Shown here piece after piece: positions 19,492-28,768 of a stretch of DNA of 64,000 bases; the first letter of the stretch is position 1; the number at the start of each line of letters is the position of its first letter. The stretch lies in NCBI RefSeq assembly GCF_013337185.1, contig NZ_SWDE01000007.1, positions 178,815 to 242,814 of the forward strand, given 5' to 3'. The position numbers and the translations under genes were made by a program. A model generated the notes under the pieces. The model made no database searches and was not told the DNA's origin. It saw only the letters and a list, made by a program, of their open reading frames with translations. The stretch comes from Serratia proteamaculans (GTDB lineage Bacteria > Pseudomonadota > Gammaproteobacteria > Enterobacterales > Enterobacteriaceae).

Positions 19492-20292
19492 TTATGCAGT
19501 CTGGCGTGCTGTGGCTTTCTCCGGCTGTGGCCGTTCGGCACGCGGCGTGGCGTACCAATAACCCAGCCCCATCAATACCGCACCGGACAGGATATTGCCC
19601 AGCGTCACCCACAGCAGATTATGGCCGATCCCGCTCAGGGTATAGGCCTCGCTGTGATGACCGAACCAGGACAGGGCGAACAGCGTCATGTTGGCGACCG
19701 AGTGTTCGTAGCCGGAAGCGATAAAGGCCAGCAGACACCACCAGATGGCGATGAATTTGGCGGCACCCTCAACGCGGATGGCCATCCAAATCGCCAGGCA
19801 GACCAGCCAGTTACACAGCACGCCCTTGAAGAACAGCACTTCTGCCGGTGCAGTGGTTTTTGCCAGCGCCACGGTATGTACCAGACTGGTGTCTACCGGC
19901 AACAGGCTGCCGCCGCCGTAATAGTACATCAGCGCTACCAGCACCGAACCCAACAGGTTACCCAGCCAGGTTTGCGGTAATACGGCCCACATCTGGCCCT
20001 GCGTAATGGTGCCGGCTTTGACGCCCAGCGTCAGGAACATGGTATGACCGGTGAACAACTCCGACCCGGCAATGATCACCAACGTCAGCGCGATGCCGAA
20101 AGTGGCGCCCATGACCAGCGGGCGAAGAGACGGATCGACCAGATTGCCGAGGGTGAAGATTAAAATGATGCCGAGGCCGACGTAGGCCCCGGCCATCGCC
20201 GAGCTGATCCAAAAGCCCAGCGGGCTGTGCTTTGCCAGCCTGACGATGCGCGCCGCGTTGGCGGCGCATTTGTTGATGGTATCGGTGAACAT
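19492..20292 (-). CDS. nirC: Nitrite channel, formate/nitrite transporter family
   Basis: 266 residues; FNT-family pentameric inner-membrane channel that moves nitrite into (and excess out of) the cytoplasm for NirBD. About six hydrophobic segments are visible between residues 25 and 250, with FNT-type motifs (SSAMAGAYVGLGI, GAELFTGHTM-like GSELFTGHTMF, and a central LVCLAIWMA). It sits between nirD (30 bp upstream) and cysG (49 bp downstream) on the same strand. Confidence 0.96.
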   Translation of the reverse strand: MFTDTINKCAANAARIVRLAKHSPLGFWISSAMAGAYVGLGIILIFTLGNLVDPSLRPLVMGATFGIALTLVIIAGSELFTGHTMFLTLGVKAGTITQGQMWAVLPQTWLGNLLGSVLVALMYYYGGGSLLPVDTSLVHTVALAKTTAPAEVLFFKGVLCNWLVCLAIWMAIRVEGAAKFIAIWWCLLAFIASGYEHSVANMTLFALSWFGHHSEAYTLSGIGHNLLWVTLGNILSGAVLMGLGYWYATPRAERPQPEKATARQTA

Positions 20293-20322
20293 GCTGCTTC
20301 CCCTGAGGTTAAATAGAAAATA

Positions 20323-20649
20323 TCAGGCCGCGACCTGTACCATGCCGTCCACAACCCGGCTGGTGAAATGCGCGACGCTGCGGCTGTCATCTTCCAGACA
20401 GTAACCGTCGTGCAGGCGGAAATGTTGTTTTTTTAACGGGCTGGCGACCCACAGTTCACCCTGATGTTCGGCAATCAGACCGCGTGACAACACGCTGGCC
20501 TGGGCGAAGGGATCAATATTGCTGATGGCAAACACCTGTTCGTCGGCACAGGGGCGGAAAATCGCCACCTGCTGATCGCCGACCAGGGCACACACGCCGG
20601 TGCCGGGCAGAATATCGGTGATGGCGCAAAGGGTTGTCCACTGGCTCAT
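20323..20649 (-). CDS. nirD: Nitrite reductase small subunit
   Basis: 108 residues; small subunit of the cytoplasmic NADH nitrite reductase. It has a Rieske-like fold, but the cluster Cys/His ligands are missing, as is normal for NirD (DPFAQASVLSRG replaces the CxH motif). The ATG overlaps the nirB stop by 4 bp, so translation is coupled to the large subunit. Confidence 0.95.
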   Translation of the reverse strand: MSQWTTLCAITDILPGTGVCALVGDQQVAIFRPCADEQVFAISNIDPFAQASVLSRGLIAEHQGELWVASPLKKQHFRLHDGYCLEDDSRSVAHFTSRVVDGMVQVAA

Positions 20650-23195
20650 GCGTTGTTCTCCTCGGTTTCCAGCAGGGTGACGGGAATGCGTTCATCCGGA
20701 CGTGCCGGCCGGTGCTGTTCGCGCTCGGCGACCACCTGGACGCTAGGATCGCGCAGGCCGCTGTTGATAAAGTGGGCGAAGCGCACCTGGGTTTCAGGAT
20801 GCTCCAGGGTTTCTTTCCACTCGCAGACAACCGCGTCGCGCAGGCGGGCGATCTCGGCTTCCAGTTGGTCGTTGATCCCCAGTTTGTCGTCAACTATCAC
20901 CTTACGCAGGTAATCGATACCGCCTTCCAGGCTTTCCAGCCATACCGAGGTGCGTTGCAGCTTATCGGCGGTGCGGATATAGAACATCATAAAGCGATCG
21001 AGGTAGTGCTCCAGCGTCTCGCGGTCGAGATCGGCTGCCAGCAGATCGGCATGGCGTGGTTTCATCCCGCCGTTACCGCATACGTACAGGTTCCAGCCGT
21101 TTTCGGTGGCGATAATACCGACGTCTTTGCCCTGAGCTTCAGAGCATTCACGGGTACAGCCGGAAACGCCAAACTTCATTTTGTGCGGGGTGCGGATGCC
21201 CTTGTAGCGGTGTTCCAGCTTGACGCCAAAACCGACGCTGTCACCGACACCAAAGCGGCACCAGGTGCTGCCGACGCAGGTTTTGGACATGCGCAACGCC
21301 TTGGCGTAAGCGTGGCCGGTTTCAAAACCGGCGGCAATCAGTTTGCTCCAGATGGCTGGCAGGTCGTCTTTCTGTGCGCCGAACATGCCGATACGCTGGG
21401 AACCGGTCAGTTTGGTGTAAAGGTTATATTCCCTGGCGATCTGGCCAACCACCATCAACCCTTCCGGGGTAATTTCGCCGCCGGGGGAGCGTGGGATCAC
21501 CGAATAGGTGCCGTCTTTCTGGATATTGCCGAGGAAGTTGTCGTTGGTGTCCTGCAGCGCCGTGTGTTGCGGCTTGAGAATGTACTCATTCCAGCAGGAG
21601 GCCAGCAGCGAGCCAACGGTCGGTTTACAGACTTCGCAACCGTAGCCCTTGCCGTATTTGGCGAGCAGTTCGTCGAAGGATTTGATGCCTTCGACGCGGA
21701 TCAGGTGGTACAGCTCCTGACGCGAATAAGCGAAGTGTTCGCACAGGTGATGGTTCACCTCGATGCCCTGTTTGCTCAATTCGGCGTTCAGCACCTGGGT
21801 GATCAGCGGAATACAGCCGCCGCAGCCGGTGCCGGCCTTGGTTTCTGACTTGAGCGCCGCCACGGTATGGCAACCCATGCTGACCGCTTTGATGATATCG
21901 CCTTTGCTGACGTCGAAGCAGGAACAGATTTGCGCGCTTTCCGGCAGTGAATCGACGCCGATGGCCGGTTTGCTGCCTGCATGTGCCGGCAGGATCAGAC
22001 CGTCCGGATTTTCCGGCAGTTCGATGGCGTTCAGTGCCAGCTGCAGCAGGTTGCCGTAGTCGCTGGTGTCGCCGACCAGCACCGCGCCCAGCAGGGTTTT
22101 GTTGTCGGCACTGACCACGATGCGCTTATAAACTTCTTTGCTCTCGTCCAGGTAAACGTAGCTGCGCGCGCCTTCGGTGCGGCCGTGGGCATCCCCGATA
22201 CCGCCGACGTCGACGCCCAGCAGTTTTAGCTTGGCGCTCATGTCGGCACCGAGGAAGGTATTTTCACGGCCCAGCAGATGATCGGCGGTGACCTGCGCCA
22301 TTTTATAACCCGGCGCGACCAGACCAAAGGTGCGCTCACGCCATGAGGCACATTCGCCGATGGCGTAAACGTCCGGATCGGAGGTCTGGCAACTGTCGTT
22401 AATTACGATGCCGCCGCGGCGGGCAGTGGCCAGACCGCACTGATGGGCCAGCTTGTCCTGGGCGCGGATGCCGGTGGAAAAGACGATGAAGTCCACTTCC
22501 AGCGCGGTGCCGTCGGCAAACTGCATGGTTTTGCGCGCCTGTTCGCCGCCGTTGACGATTTCCTGGGTATTTTTACCGGTATGGACTTTGACGCCCATGC
22601 GTTCAATCTTGCGGCGCAGTTGATCGCCGCCCATCGGATCGAGCTGTTCGGCCATCAGTACCGGCGCAAACTCGATAACGTGAGTTTCAACCCCCAGGCT
22701 TTTCAGCGCACCGGCGGCTTCCAGTCCCAGCAGGCCACCGCCGACCACCGCACCGCGTTTGCTGCGGCGGGCGCAGGCTTCGATGGCGTTCAGATCTTCA
22801 ATGGTGCGGTAGACGAAACAGTCCTGGCTTTCGGAGCCTTTAATCGGCGGGATCCACGGATAAGAGCCGGTAGCCATGATCAGCTTGTCGTAATAGACGG
22901 TGCGGCCGGTATTGGAGTGAATGACTTTCTCGCTGCGGTTAATGGTGATGGCGCGTTCGCCGACCAAAACCTTCACGCCCTGCTTCTCGTAAAAGCCTTC
23001 ACGTACCAGTGAAAGTTCTTCGGCGGTGTGGTGGGAGAAATAAGAAGAAAGGTGTACGCGATCGTAGGCGATGCGCGGCTCTTCGCAAAATACGGTGATG
23101 TCGAATTGGTCTTTGTCTGCTTTTTCCAACAGATCTTCGATAAACCGGTGGCCGACCATGCCATTGCCGATGACAGCAAGTTTGACTCTGCTCAT
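20646..23195 (-). CDS. nirB: Nitrite reductase (NADH) large subunit
   Basis: 849 residues; reduces nitrite to ammonium in the cytoplasm with NADH, using FAD, a [2Fe-2S] centre, a [4Fe-4S] centre and siroheme. FAD/NAD-binding domain (1-300; IGNGMVGHRF, GGGLLGLEAAGAL), BFD-like cysteine cluster (ICSCFDVSKGD and GTGCGGC), then the siroheme/4Fe-4S ligands in KTCVGSTWCRFG and SGCTRECSEAQGKD. The ATG at 23195 matches the E. coli start (MSKVRLAIIGNG); the open frame extends further upstream but is not conserved. An FNR/NarL promoter lies just upstream. Confidence 0.98.
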   Translation of the reverse strand: MSRVKLAVIGNGMVGHRFIEDLLEKADKDQFDITVFCEEPRIAYDRVHLSSYFSHHTAEELSLVREGFYEKQGVKVLVGERAITINRSEKVIHSNTGRTVYYDKLIMATGSYPWIPPIKGSESQDCFVYRTIEDLNAIEACARRSKRGAVVGGGLLGLEAAGALKSLGVETHVIEFAPVLMAEQLDPMGGDQLRRKIERMGVKVHTGKNTQEIVNGGEQARKTMQFADGTALEVDFIVFSTGIRAQDKLAHQCGLATARRGGIVINDSCQTSDPDVYAIGECASWRERTFGLVAPGYKMAQVTADHLLGRENTFLGADMSAKLKLLGVDVGGIGDAHGRTEGARSYVYLDESKEVYKRIVVSADNKTLLGAVLVGDTSDYGNLLQLALNAIELPENPDGLILPAHAGSKPAIGVDSLPESAQICSCFDVSKGDIIKAVSMGCHTVAALKSETKAGTGCGGCIPLITQVLNAELSKQGIEVNHHLCEHFAYSRQELYHLIRVEGIKSFDELLAKYGKGYGCEVCKPTVGSLLASCWNEYILKPQHTALQDTNDNFLGNIQKDGTYSVIPRSPGGEITPEGLMVVGQIAREYNLYTKLTGSQRIGMFGAQKDDLPAIWSKLIAAGFETGHAYAKALRMSKTCVGSTWCRFGVGDSVGFGVKLEHRYKGIRTPHKMKFGVSGCTRECSEAQGKDVGIIATENGWNLYVCGNGGMKPRHADLLAADLDRETLEHYLDRFMMFYIRTADKLQRTSVWLESLEGGIDYLRKVIVDDKLGINDQLEAEIARLRDAVVCEWKETLEHPETQVRFAHFINSGLRDPSVQVVAEREQHRPARPDERIPVTLLETEENNA

Positions 23196-23219
23196 TATTG
23201 CCTCAAAATTCTGGTTTCC

Positions 23220-23296
23220 TAGCGTTACCTTATTCCTCCCTGTGGGCAATTTATTGATGCAAATCAAGCACTCCTCCATATACCCCTAATGTGGTA
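23220..23296 (-). promoter_or_regulatory. nirB promoter: FNR site plus NarL/NarP 7-2-7 site
   Basis: A perfect FNR box, TTGAT-GCAA-ATCAA, is at 23254-23267. A NarL/NarP inverted heptamer pair, TACCCCT-AA-TGTGGTA, is at 23281-23296. The centres (23260.5 and 23288.5) are 28 bp apart, the same as the -41.5 and -69.5 spacing known at E. coli nirB. This predicts a start near 23219-23220, and a -10-like TAAGGT lies at 23232-23227. Anaerobic induction with nitrate/nitrite control follows. Confidence 0.9.
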
Positions 23297-23483
23297 TATG
23301 AATGATTTTTATCGTTATTTGATAAGTTGCGGTTTTTATTCATCTTTAGCTGAAACGAGCCAGTTAATGCGAACTCTACCCATTTGAGAGTAATGAGGAC
23401 TTTAATAAATTATTGGTGGCTTTGTCAGTCTGATCAGCTGCCAGTATGATGAATGAAACAGGCTGGAACAGCAGAGGTGAAGG

Positions 23484-24767
23484 GTGGCCAAGAGTCCATT
23501 GAAGTTTATCGATAACCTGCGTCTGAGCGGGCATGAAGGGCTGTGGCAATTGGCCATTGAGCAGGGGCGCATCGCCCATATCGTGCCGCAGCCGGAGGGG
23601 CTGGAATGGCGCAGCGATGTGCTGGATGCGCAGGGAGGGCTGGCGCTGCCGGCATTTGTTGAACCGCATATCCATCTCGATACCACCCAGACCGCCGGGC
23701 AGCCGGCCTGGAACCAGTCGGGCACCCTGTTTGAAGGCATTGAGCGCTGGGCCGAGCGCAAGGCGTTGCTGACCCACGAGGACGTCAAACAACGCGCCTG
23801 GCAGACGCTGAAATGGCAGATTGCCAACGGCGTGCAGTACGTGCGTACCCACGTTGACGTTTCCGACCCAACCCTGACCGCGCTACGTGCGATGCTGGAA
23901 GTGAAACAGGAAGTCGCCCCCTGGGTCACGCTGCAAATCGTCGCTTTTCCGCAGGAAGGTATCATGTCTTATCCCAACGGCGAAGCGCTGTTGGAAGAGG
24001 CGCTGCGGCTGGGGGCCGATGTGGTGGGGGCCATCCCGCACTTTGAATTTACGCGTGAGTACGGTGTGGAGTCATTGCACAAGGCGTTTGCCCTGGCGCA
24101 GAAATACGATCGGCTGGTGGATGTTCACTGTGATGAGATAGACGACGAACAGTCGCGCTTTGTCGAAACCGTGGCGGCGCTGGCGCTTAAGCTGGATATG
24201 GGCGCCAGAGTCACCGCCAGCCACACCACGGCGATGCACTCTTACAATGGCGCTTACACCTCACGGCTGTTCCGCCTGCTGAAAATGTCCGGCATCAACT
24301 TTGTCGCCAACCCGCTGGTCAATATTCACCTGCAGGGGCGTTTCGACAGCTACCCGAAACGGCGTGGTATCACCCGGGTGAAGGAGATGCTGGAGGCGGA
24401 AATTAACGTCTGCTTCGGCCATGATGATGTGTTCGATCCCTGGTATCCGCTGGGCACAGCCAACATGCTACAGGTACTGCATATGGGGTTGCACGTGTGC
24501 CAACTGATGGGATACGGCCAGATCGACGACGGGCTGAAACTGATTACCAGCCACAGCGCGCGCACTCTACATCTGACCGACTATGGCCTGACGGCGGGCA
24601 ACAGTGCCAACCTGGTGATATTGCCGGCCGATAGCGGCTTTGATGCGGTGCGCCGACAGACGCCGGTGCGTTACTCGATACGTCAGGGCACGGTGATTGC
24701 CGAAACCCAGCCGGCAGAAACCACGCTGTATCTGGCGCAGGATGAGAAGGTGGATTTCCGGCGTTGA
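23484..24767 (+). CDS. codA: Cytosine deaminase
   Basis: 427 residues, the exact length of E. coli CodA; deaminates cytosine to uracil and ammonia in pyrimidine salvage. The metal-binding HIHLD (residues about 63-67), the substrate-region [14 protein letters not shown] and [11 protein letters not shown] segments are all present. It starts at GTG. The permease gene codB, which precedes codA in E. coli, is absent; the upstream neighbour is the divergent nir operon, and downstream is a convergent fic gene. Confidence 0.95.
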   Translation: MAKSPLKFIDNLRLSGHEGLWQLAIEQGRIAHIVPQPEGLEWRSDVLDAQGGLALPAFVEPHIHLDTTQTAGQPAWNQSGTLFEGIERWAERKALLTHEDVKQRAWQTLKWQIANGVQYVRTHVDVSDPTLTALRAMLEVKQEVAPWVTLQIVAFPQEGIMSYPNGEALLEEALRLGADVVGAIPHFEFTREYGVESLHKAFALAQKYDRLVDVHCDEIDDEQSRFVETVAALALKLDMGARVTASHTTAMHSYNGAYTSRLFRLLKMSGINFVANPLVNIHLQGRFDSYPKRRGITRVKEMLEAEINVCFGHDDVFDPWYPLGTANMLQVLHMGLHVCQLMGYGQIDDGLKLITSHSARTLHLTDYGLTAGNSANLVILPADSGFDAVRRQTPVRYSIRQGTVIAETQPAETTLYLAQDEKVDFRR

Positions 24768-24820
24768 GGTTGGCTGCAACTCTATTTTCTTTTGTTGCCA
24801 AAGCCTTATACGCTTTGTTT

Positions 24821-25972
24821 TTAATCATTACGCAACACATCTACGTAGGCCTGATAGACGTAGCTTTTGCCTCTTAGCCGACCAGTCGTTTCCAGCAGTA
24901 TCCCTGCATTTTCCAGCGCTTTGATGGCGGCGTTGGCAGTAGGGAAGGAGACGGCTAACTCCGCCTGAGCTCGTTCCACCGTTAACTTTGGCATTGTAGG
25001 TAATAACTCAAAAAGGCGCAGCGTTTGTAATGTACTTGATGCAGTTGCGAGAATTTTCTTCCTGTCAGTCGCGATCAACGAAGCTATCTGAATGATGCTC
25101 TGCTGCGCTTCCTCTGCCGCTATTTCAACCCCTTTGAGAAAGAAAACCACCCAGGACTCCCAATCTCCATGGCTGCGGATTTCAGACAAACAGCGGTAGT
25201 ACTCAGCCTGATGGGCCTTCAGATACCCCGATACATACAATAATGGTTGGGGTAAAAGTTTCCATGTTTCAAGCAGCATGGCGATTAACAGACGACCTAT
25301 ACGGCCATTGCCATCAAGAAAAGGGTGAATGGTCTCAAATTGGGCATGTGCCAAAGCGATCCTCACCAGGGGAGGCAAGGTGGTTTTTTCATCGTGTATA
25401 AATATCTCAAGATCTGCCAGTAAATGGGTGACATGTTCTGGCGGCGGTGGGACATACGCTGTATTACCTGGACGCGTGCCACCAATCCAGTTCTGACTGG
25501 TACGTAGATTGCCCGGCTGCTTATTCGCCCCACGAACGCCATCCAGCAGAACTTTGTGGGCTTGGGTGAGCAAGCGGACTGATACAGGTAATCCCGTTGG
25601 AGAGAGTATCTGCTCACGGACAAATTTGAAGGCTTGTAGGTACCTGGTGACCTCCTCGACGTCATTCGCATTGGTCACAGACAACCCGGCTTCTTCATCA
25701 AAAACATCTGTCAGCGTCGCCTGAGTCCCTTCAAGCTGTGAAGTGAGCAGGGCCTCTCGCCGTATTGCACTGTAAATGAGCCATTCTCCGGATGTCACCA
25801 GTCCTGTCATGCCTGATAGTCTGGCCAGAGCAAGTTCAGCTAGGTGATTGGGTTGTTGATAGGATTTTGCGTCAAGATCAGGGGCCGTTGGCGGTAAAGG
25901 CTCAGGCATAAAGGCATTAACGGTTTCGTGATGGCTTTGGGTTGCCACAAATCGGCCAGATGTGCGTTTCAT
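24821..25972 (-). CDS. Fic family protein, class II (likely AMP-transferase)
   Basis: 383 residues. The Fic core motif HPFLDGNGRIGR is complete at 216-227 (catalytic His216, Asn222, Arg224, Arg227). The inhibitory motif (S/T)xxxE(G/N) appears as Thr77...Glu81-Gly82 in an N-terminal helix, defining class II, in which the enzyme inhibits itself. The C-terminus (about 310-383) looks like a winged helix, as in Shewanella SoFic. Family knowledge suggests AMPylation; the target is unknown. It is not the short E. coli Fic found next to pabA. The gene appears more A/T-rich than its neighbours. Its promoter carries three palindromes. Confidence 0.88.
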   Translation of the reverse strand: MKRTSGRFVATQSHHETVNAFMPEPLPPTAPDLDAKSYQQPNHLAELALARLSGMTGLVTSGEWLIYSAIRREALLTSQLEGTQATLTDVFDEEAGLSVTNANDVEEVTRYLQAFKFVREQILSPTGLPVSVRLLTQAHKVLLDGVRGANKQPGNLRTSQNWIGGTRPGNTAYVPPPPEHVTHLLADLEIFIHDEKTTLPPLVRIALAHAQFETIHPFLDGNGRIGRLLIAMLLETWKLLPQPLLYVSGYLKAHQAEYYRCLSEIRSHGDWESWVVFFLKGVEIAAEEAQQSIIQIASLIATDRKKILATASSTLQTLRLFELLPTMPKLTVERAQAELAVSFPTANAAIKALENAGILLETTGRLRGKSYVYQAYVDVLRND

Positions 25973-26050
25973 TAAACACTCCTTTAATAAGTCTGAACGT
26001 TATTAAACAACTCTTTAATAACATGAGTGCTCATTAAAAGTCTTTTTAAT
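25971..26050. promoter_or_regulatory. Triple palindromic operator over the fic start
   Basis: ATTAAA-N6-TTTAAT occurs at 25971-25988, 26002-26019 and 26033-26050, each copy exactly 31 bp from the next. On the minus strand the first copy contains the fic ribosome site (AGGAG) and touches the start codon. The arrangement suggests cooperative repressor binding on one helix face, possibly by the Fic winged helix itself. Confidence 0.75.
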
Positions 26051-26120
26051 TAGTTGAGGCAGTGATGACGAATAGCAAAGGTTTATGTGCTCAGACTCAC
26101 TTTGTCAGCAAGCGACATAT

Positions 26121-26153
26121 AAAAAATCCGGTGAGGGGGACTCACCGGATTTT
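26121..26153 (-). terminator. Rho-independent terminator of tsgA
   Basis: Perfect 13-bp stem AAAATCCGGTGAG (26123-26135) / CTCACCGGATTTT (26141-26153) with a 5-base loop. On the minus strand it ends in a six-base T-run, placing it as the tsgA terminator 41 bp after the stop codon. Confidence 0.88.
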
Positions 26154-26193
26154 GATCTGTTGGCAAAGGTGCTTTTTACATCATGCTGGCAGA

Positions 26194-27378
26194 TCAGTTG
26201 GTTACGTGACCGTGGCTGCGGTGCTTGGTGACGAAACCGAGCAGCAGGCACATCACGAATACCGCCAGGTACAGACCATTGGCGGTAGTCAGCGCCGCGT
26301 GTGCGCCGCCTTTGGCTACGATCGGGCCGGTGACCACGAAGGTCAGCATGGTGCCGATGGTGCCGCAGGTCAGGATGAAGTTAACCAGTTTCGGTGAGGA
26401 AACCTTGGTCTGCAGCGAGCCCAGCGTGATCAGCGTGGTGTAGATCGCGCTGGAAACGAAGCCCAGAGCCATAATGTAGTAGCCCAGGTGTTCCGGGTTA
26501 TCGGTGCTGACGAACAGGTACATCGCACCGGTCGCCAAAGCGGCCAGGATAGTGACGATACGCTGCAAATCGAAGAAGCGCAGGATAAAGCTGAACACCC
26601 ACATGCCGATCATGTACGAGGTCCAGAAATCGCTCACCAGCTTACCGGCCTGGCTGATATCCATTCCGAACGACTTGGTGGCGTATTCCGGTACCCACTG
26701 AATGAAACCCAGCTGGCCAAGGATGTAGCACAGTGCGGCGATCGACAGGAACAGCACGCCGATACCCCATTTTTCTTTCACCACCGGCTGGCCGGCGTCG
26801 GCACCTTTGTTGCCCAGTACCGGGAACTCGGAGAACAGGGCCAGCACAAAGATACCCACGTACAGCAGGCCGATGCAGGCGTACACCCAGTACCAGCCGA
26901 TCTGACGCGCCAACAGCATCGCGGCGACAATCGGGAAGATCATCCCGGCCATGCTGAAGAAGGAATCAGTGAACAGCAGGCGCGAACCGCGTTGGCGGCC
27001 GGCATACATATGGGTAATCAGGAAGGTGCCTATCGACATGGTGATACCGCTGACCACGCCAAGGATAAACATGCACAACGAGAACATGGTCAGGCTTTTG
27101 CCGAGCATCAGGCCAGCAATCGCCAGCACCATCAGCACAAAGCCAAACATCAGTTGACGTTTCAGCGGGATAATTTCCATCAGCCAGGCATTGAGGAAGA
27201 TCGAAATCAAAATACCGGCGTTAAGGAAGGTAAAGGTATTACTCATGCTGGAAACCGGCAGATTAAAGTACTCTGCAATGTTCCCCATCACCATCCCTGT
27301 GACGATAACTAAAGCACCGGTCAGCGCGTAAGAAAAATAGCTGATCCAGGTAAGCCGTAGACGGTTGCTGTCATTCAT
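26194..27378 (-). CDS. tsgA: MFS transporter TsgA
   Basis: 394 residues; major facilitator superfamily inner-membrane protein with about twelve hydrophobic segments across its length. In enteric bacteria TsgA is linked to tellurite and selenite resistance, but its substrate is not settled. It is very close to E. coli TsgA (start [20 protein letters not shown] against [20 protein letters not shown]), which sets the ATG at 27378. In E. coli tsgA also lies near nirB and ppiA. An ERIC element lies only about 28 bp upstream, probably within its transcript. Confidence 0.94.
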   Translation of the reverse strand: MNDSNRLRLTWISYFSYALTGALVIVTGMVMGNIAEYFNLPVSSMSNTFTFLNAGILISIFLNAWLMEIIPLKRQLMFGFVLMVLAIAGLMLGKSLTMFSLCMFILGVVSGITMSIGTFLITHMYAGRQRGSRLLFTDSFFSMAGMIFPIVAAMLLARQIGWYWVYACIGLLYVGIFVLALFSEFPVLGNKGADAGQPVVKEKWGIGVLFLSIAALCYILGQLGFIQWVPEYATKSFGMDISQAGKLVSDFWTSYMIGMWVFSFILRFFDLQRIVTILAALATGAMYLFVSTDNPEHLGYYIMALGFVSSAIYTTLITLGSLQTKVSSPKLVNFILTCGTIGTMLTFVVTGPIVAKGGAHAALTTANGLYLAVFVMCLLLGFVTKHRSHGHVTN

Positions 27379-27406
27379 TATATAGGCCTGATTATGTCTG
27401 TTAGGA

Positions 27407-27536
27407 TTATTCCCGTCGCCTTTCAAACCGCAGCGTTGTTACCTGCACTCGCTCACCCCAGTTACTTAACTTTTGTAAGCGCCTGGGGATGAGCGAGCTG
27501 GTCGCCTAGCTGCAATTTGAAATTCATAGGGTATAA
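27407..27536 (-). repeat. ERIC (enterobacterial repetitive intergenic consensus) element
   Basis: About 130 bp, an imperfect palindrome. The ERIC core is clear: CTCGCTCACCCCAGTTACTT (27448-27467), then TAAGCGCCTGGGGAT (27476-27490) and GCCTAGCTGCAATTTGAAA (27504-27522). Size and sequence match the known 127-bp element. It lies in the tsgA leader region between lacI-type gene and tsgA. The rest of this 314-bp gap shows nothing definite. Confidence 0.88.
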
Positions 27537-27692
27537 CGCTGGATTAAGGCCGCTGGCTTTTCCTGGCAAAAGCAGAAAAAAGTCCCGATCAGGCCACCAG
27601 GGAGCGGATCCTAGCACAGACAACGGGAGTTTTTGTGATGGCTATCTATTTTTTGATGCAATCAATGAGAGGCGCTGAAATATTTTTGTGAT

Positions 27693-28676
27693 CTATTTGC
27701 TCGCCGTCACGATCGAGTCGCGGCTGATGACTGTCGGCGCAAAGCTAACCGGTGGCGTGGCCGGGTCAATCAGCAGGCGGGCGGCATATTGCGCCATTTC
27801 ACTGATCGGGAAATGTACGCTGGTCAGCGCCGGGCGGACAAAGGGCGCGCGTTCACCGCTGTCGTAACAGATCAGCGAAATATCTTGCGGCACCCGCAGG
27901 CGGTGTTCGTTGACGGCCAGCAGTGCGCCGATGGCCATCTCTTCATTGCAGCAGTAGATGGCGGTGGGCAGGGTTTTCATTTTCAGCAATTGATCGGCGC
28001 AGCGATAACCGCTCTCCAGATCGTAAAGCCCTTCGGTGCAGGCGAGCGGTTTGATATGCGCGGCCTGCATGGCCTGTTCAAAACCCTGCAGCCGCAAGAG
28101 ACTGGAAGGGCGGTCTCGCGGGCCGCTGATACAGGCGATATACCGGTGGCCGGCATCAATCAATTGTTGTGTTGCCATGCGGCTGGCGTACTGGTGATCG
28201 AAGGTGACGCAGTGCGCTTCCAGACCGGGCACCAGACGATCGAGCAGCACAAAGCGACGTTGTTCCGCCGCCAGTTGGCGTAACTGGTCATCGCTGAGGA
28301 AACGCACGTGCAGGATCACGCCATCGCAGCGCAGATTGAACAGTCGTTGAATCGCCTGCCATTCGTTTTCCGCACTGTTACGTCCCTGGGTCACCAGCAA
28401 TTGTTTGCCGTGGGATTCGGCTTCGGTTTGCACAAAGTCCATCAGTGCGCCGAAGAAGCCGCCGCGATAGGAGGTGGTGACCAACCCCAGGGTATTGCTG
28501 TGGCTGGAGGCCAGCGCGCGGGCGGCCGGGTTGGGGGTGTAGCCAAGTTGGGCCACCGCCTTTTCAACCTTCTCGCGGGTTTGACTCTTAACGTTGGTAT
28601 CGCCATTCACTACGCGTGACACGGTGGCGCGGGACACGCCCGCCAGGGCTGCGACATCTTCCAGTGTCACCATCAT
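27693..28676 (-). CDS. LacI family transcriptional repressor
   Basis: 327 residues. The N-terminal LacI helix-turn-helix and hinge (VTLEDVAALAGVSRATVSRV, then NGD) cover residues 3-50, and the periplasmic-binding-protein-like sensor covers the rest. The start was put at the first of two adjacent ATGs, preceded by AGGAG. It lies 92 bp after a GH4 glucosidase and a PTS IIA gene on the same strand and probably controls them, through the palindrome at 30495-30514. Its effector, likely a phosphorylated or free beta-glucoside, is inferred only from neighbours. Confidence 0.88.
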   Translation of the reverse strand: MMVTLEDVAALAGVSRATVSRVVNGDTNVKSQTREKVEKAVAQLGYTPNPAARALASSHSNTLGLVTTSYRGGFFGALMDFVQTEAESHGKQLLVTQGRNSAENEWQAIQRLFNLRCDGVILHVRFLSDDQLRQLAAEQRRFVLLDRLVPGLEAHCVTFDHQYASRMATQQLIDAGHRYIACISGPRDRPSSLLRLQGFEQAMQAAHIKPLACTEGLYDLESGYRCADQLLKMKTLPTAIYCCNEEMAIGALLAVNEHRLRVPQDISLICYDSGERAPFVRPALTSVHFPISEMAQYAARLLIDPATPPVSFAPTVISRDSIVTASK

Positions 28677-28768
28677 CCGACTCCTGATTACGACAAAAAT
28701 GGGGTCGACGCAGCGACCCCTGTACATTAGGTATAGCAATGTATCAGCAACCGCGATTGGCCCGACGG

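Noticed and set aside
20634..21848. 404-codon open frame on the plus strand
   Set aside because: Exact shadow of nirB, whose cofactor motifs lie on the other strand.
26488..27312. 274-codon open frame on the plus strand, His/Gln-rich
   Set aside because: Antisense to tsgA; its composition is typical of the opposite strand of a membrane protein gene.
27625..27690. Two TGTGA half-sites that could be CRP boxes
   Set aside because: Neither has a matching TCACA-like half at the right distance.
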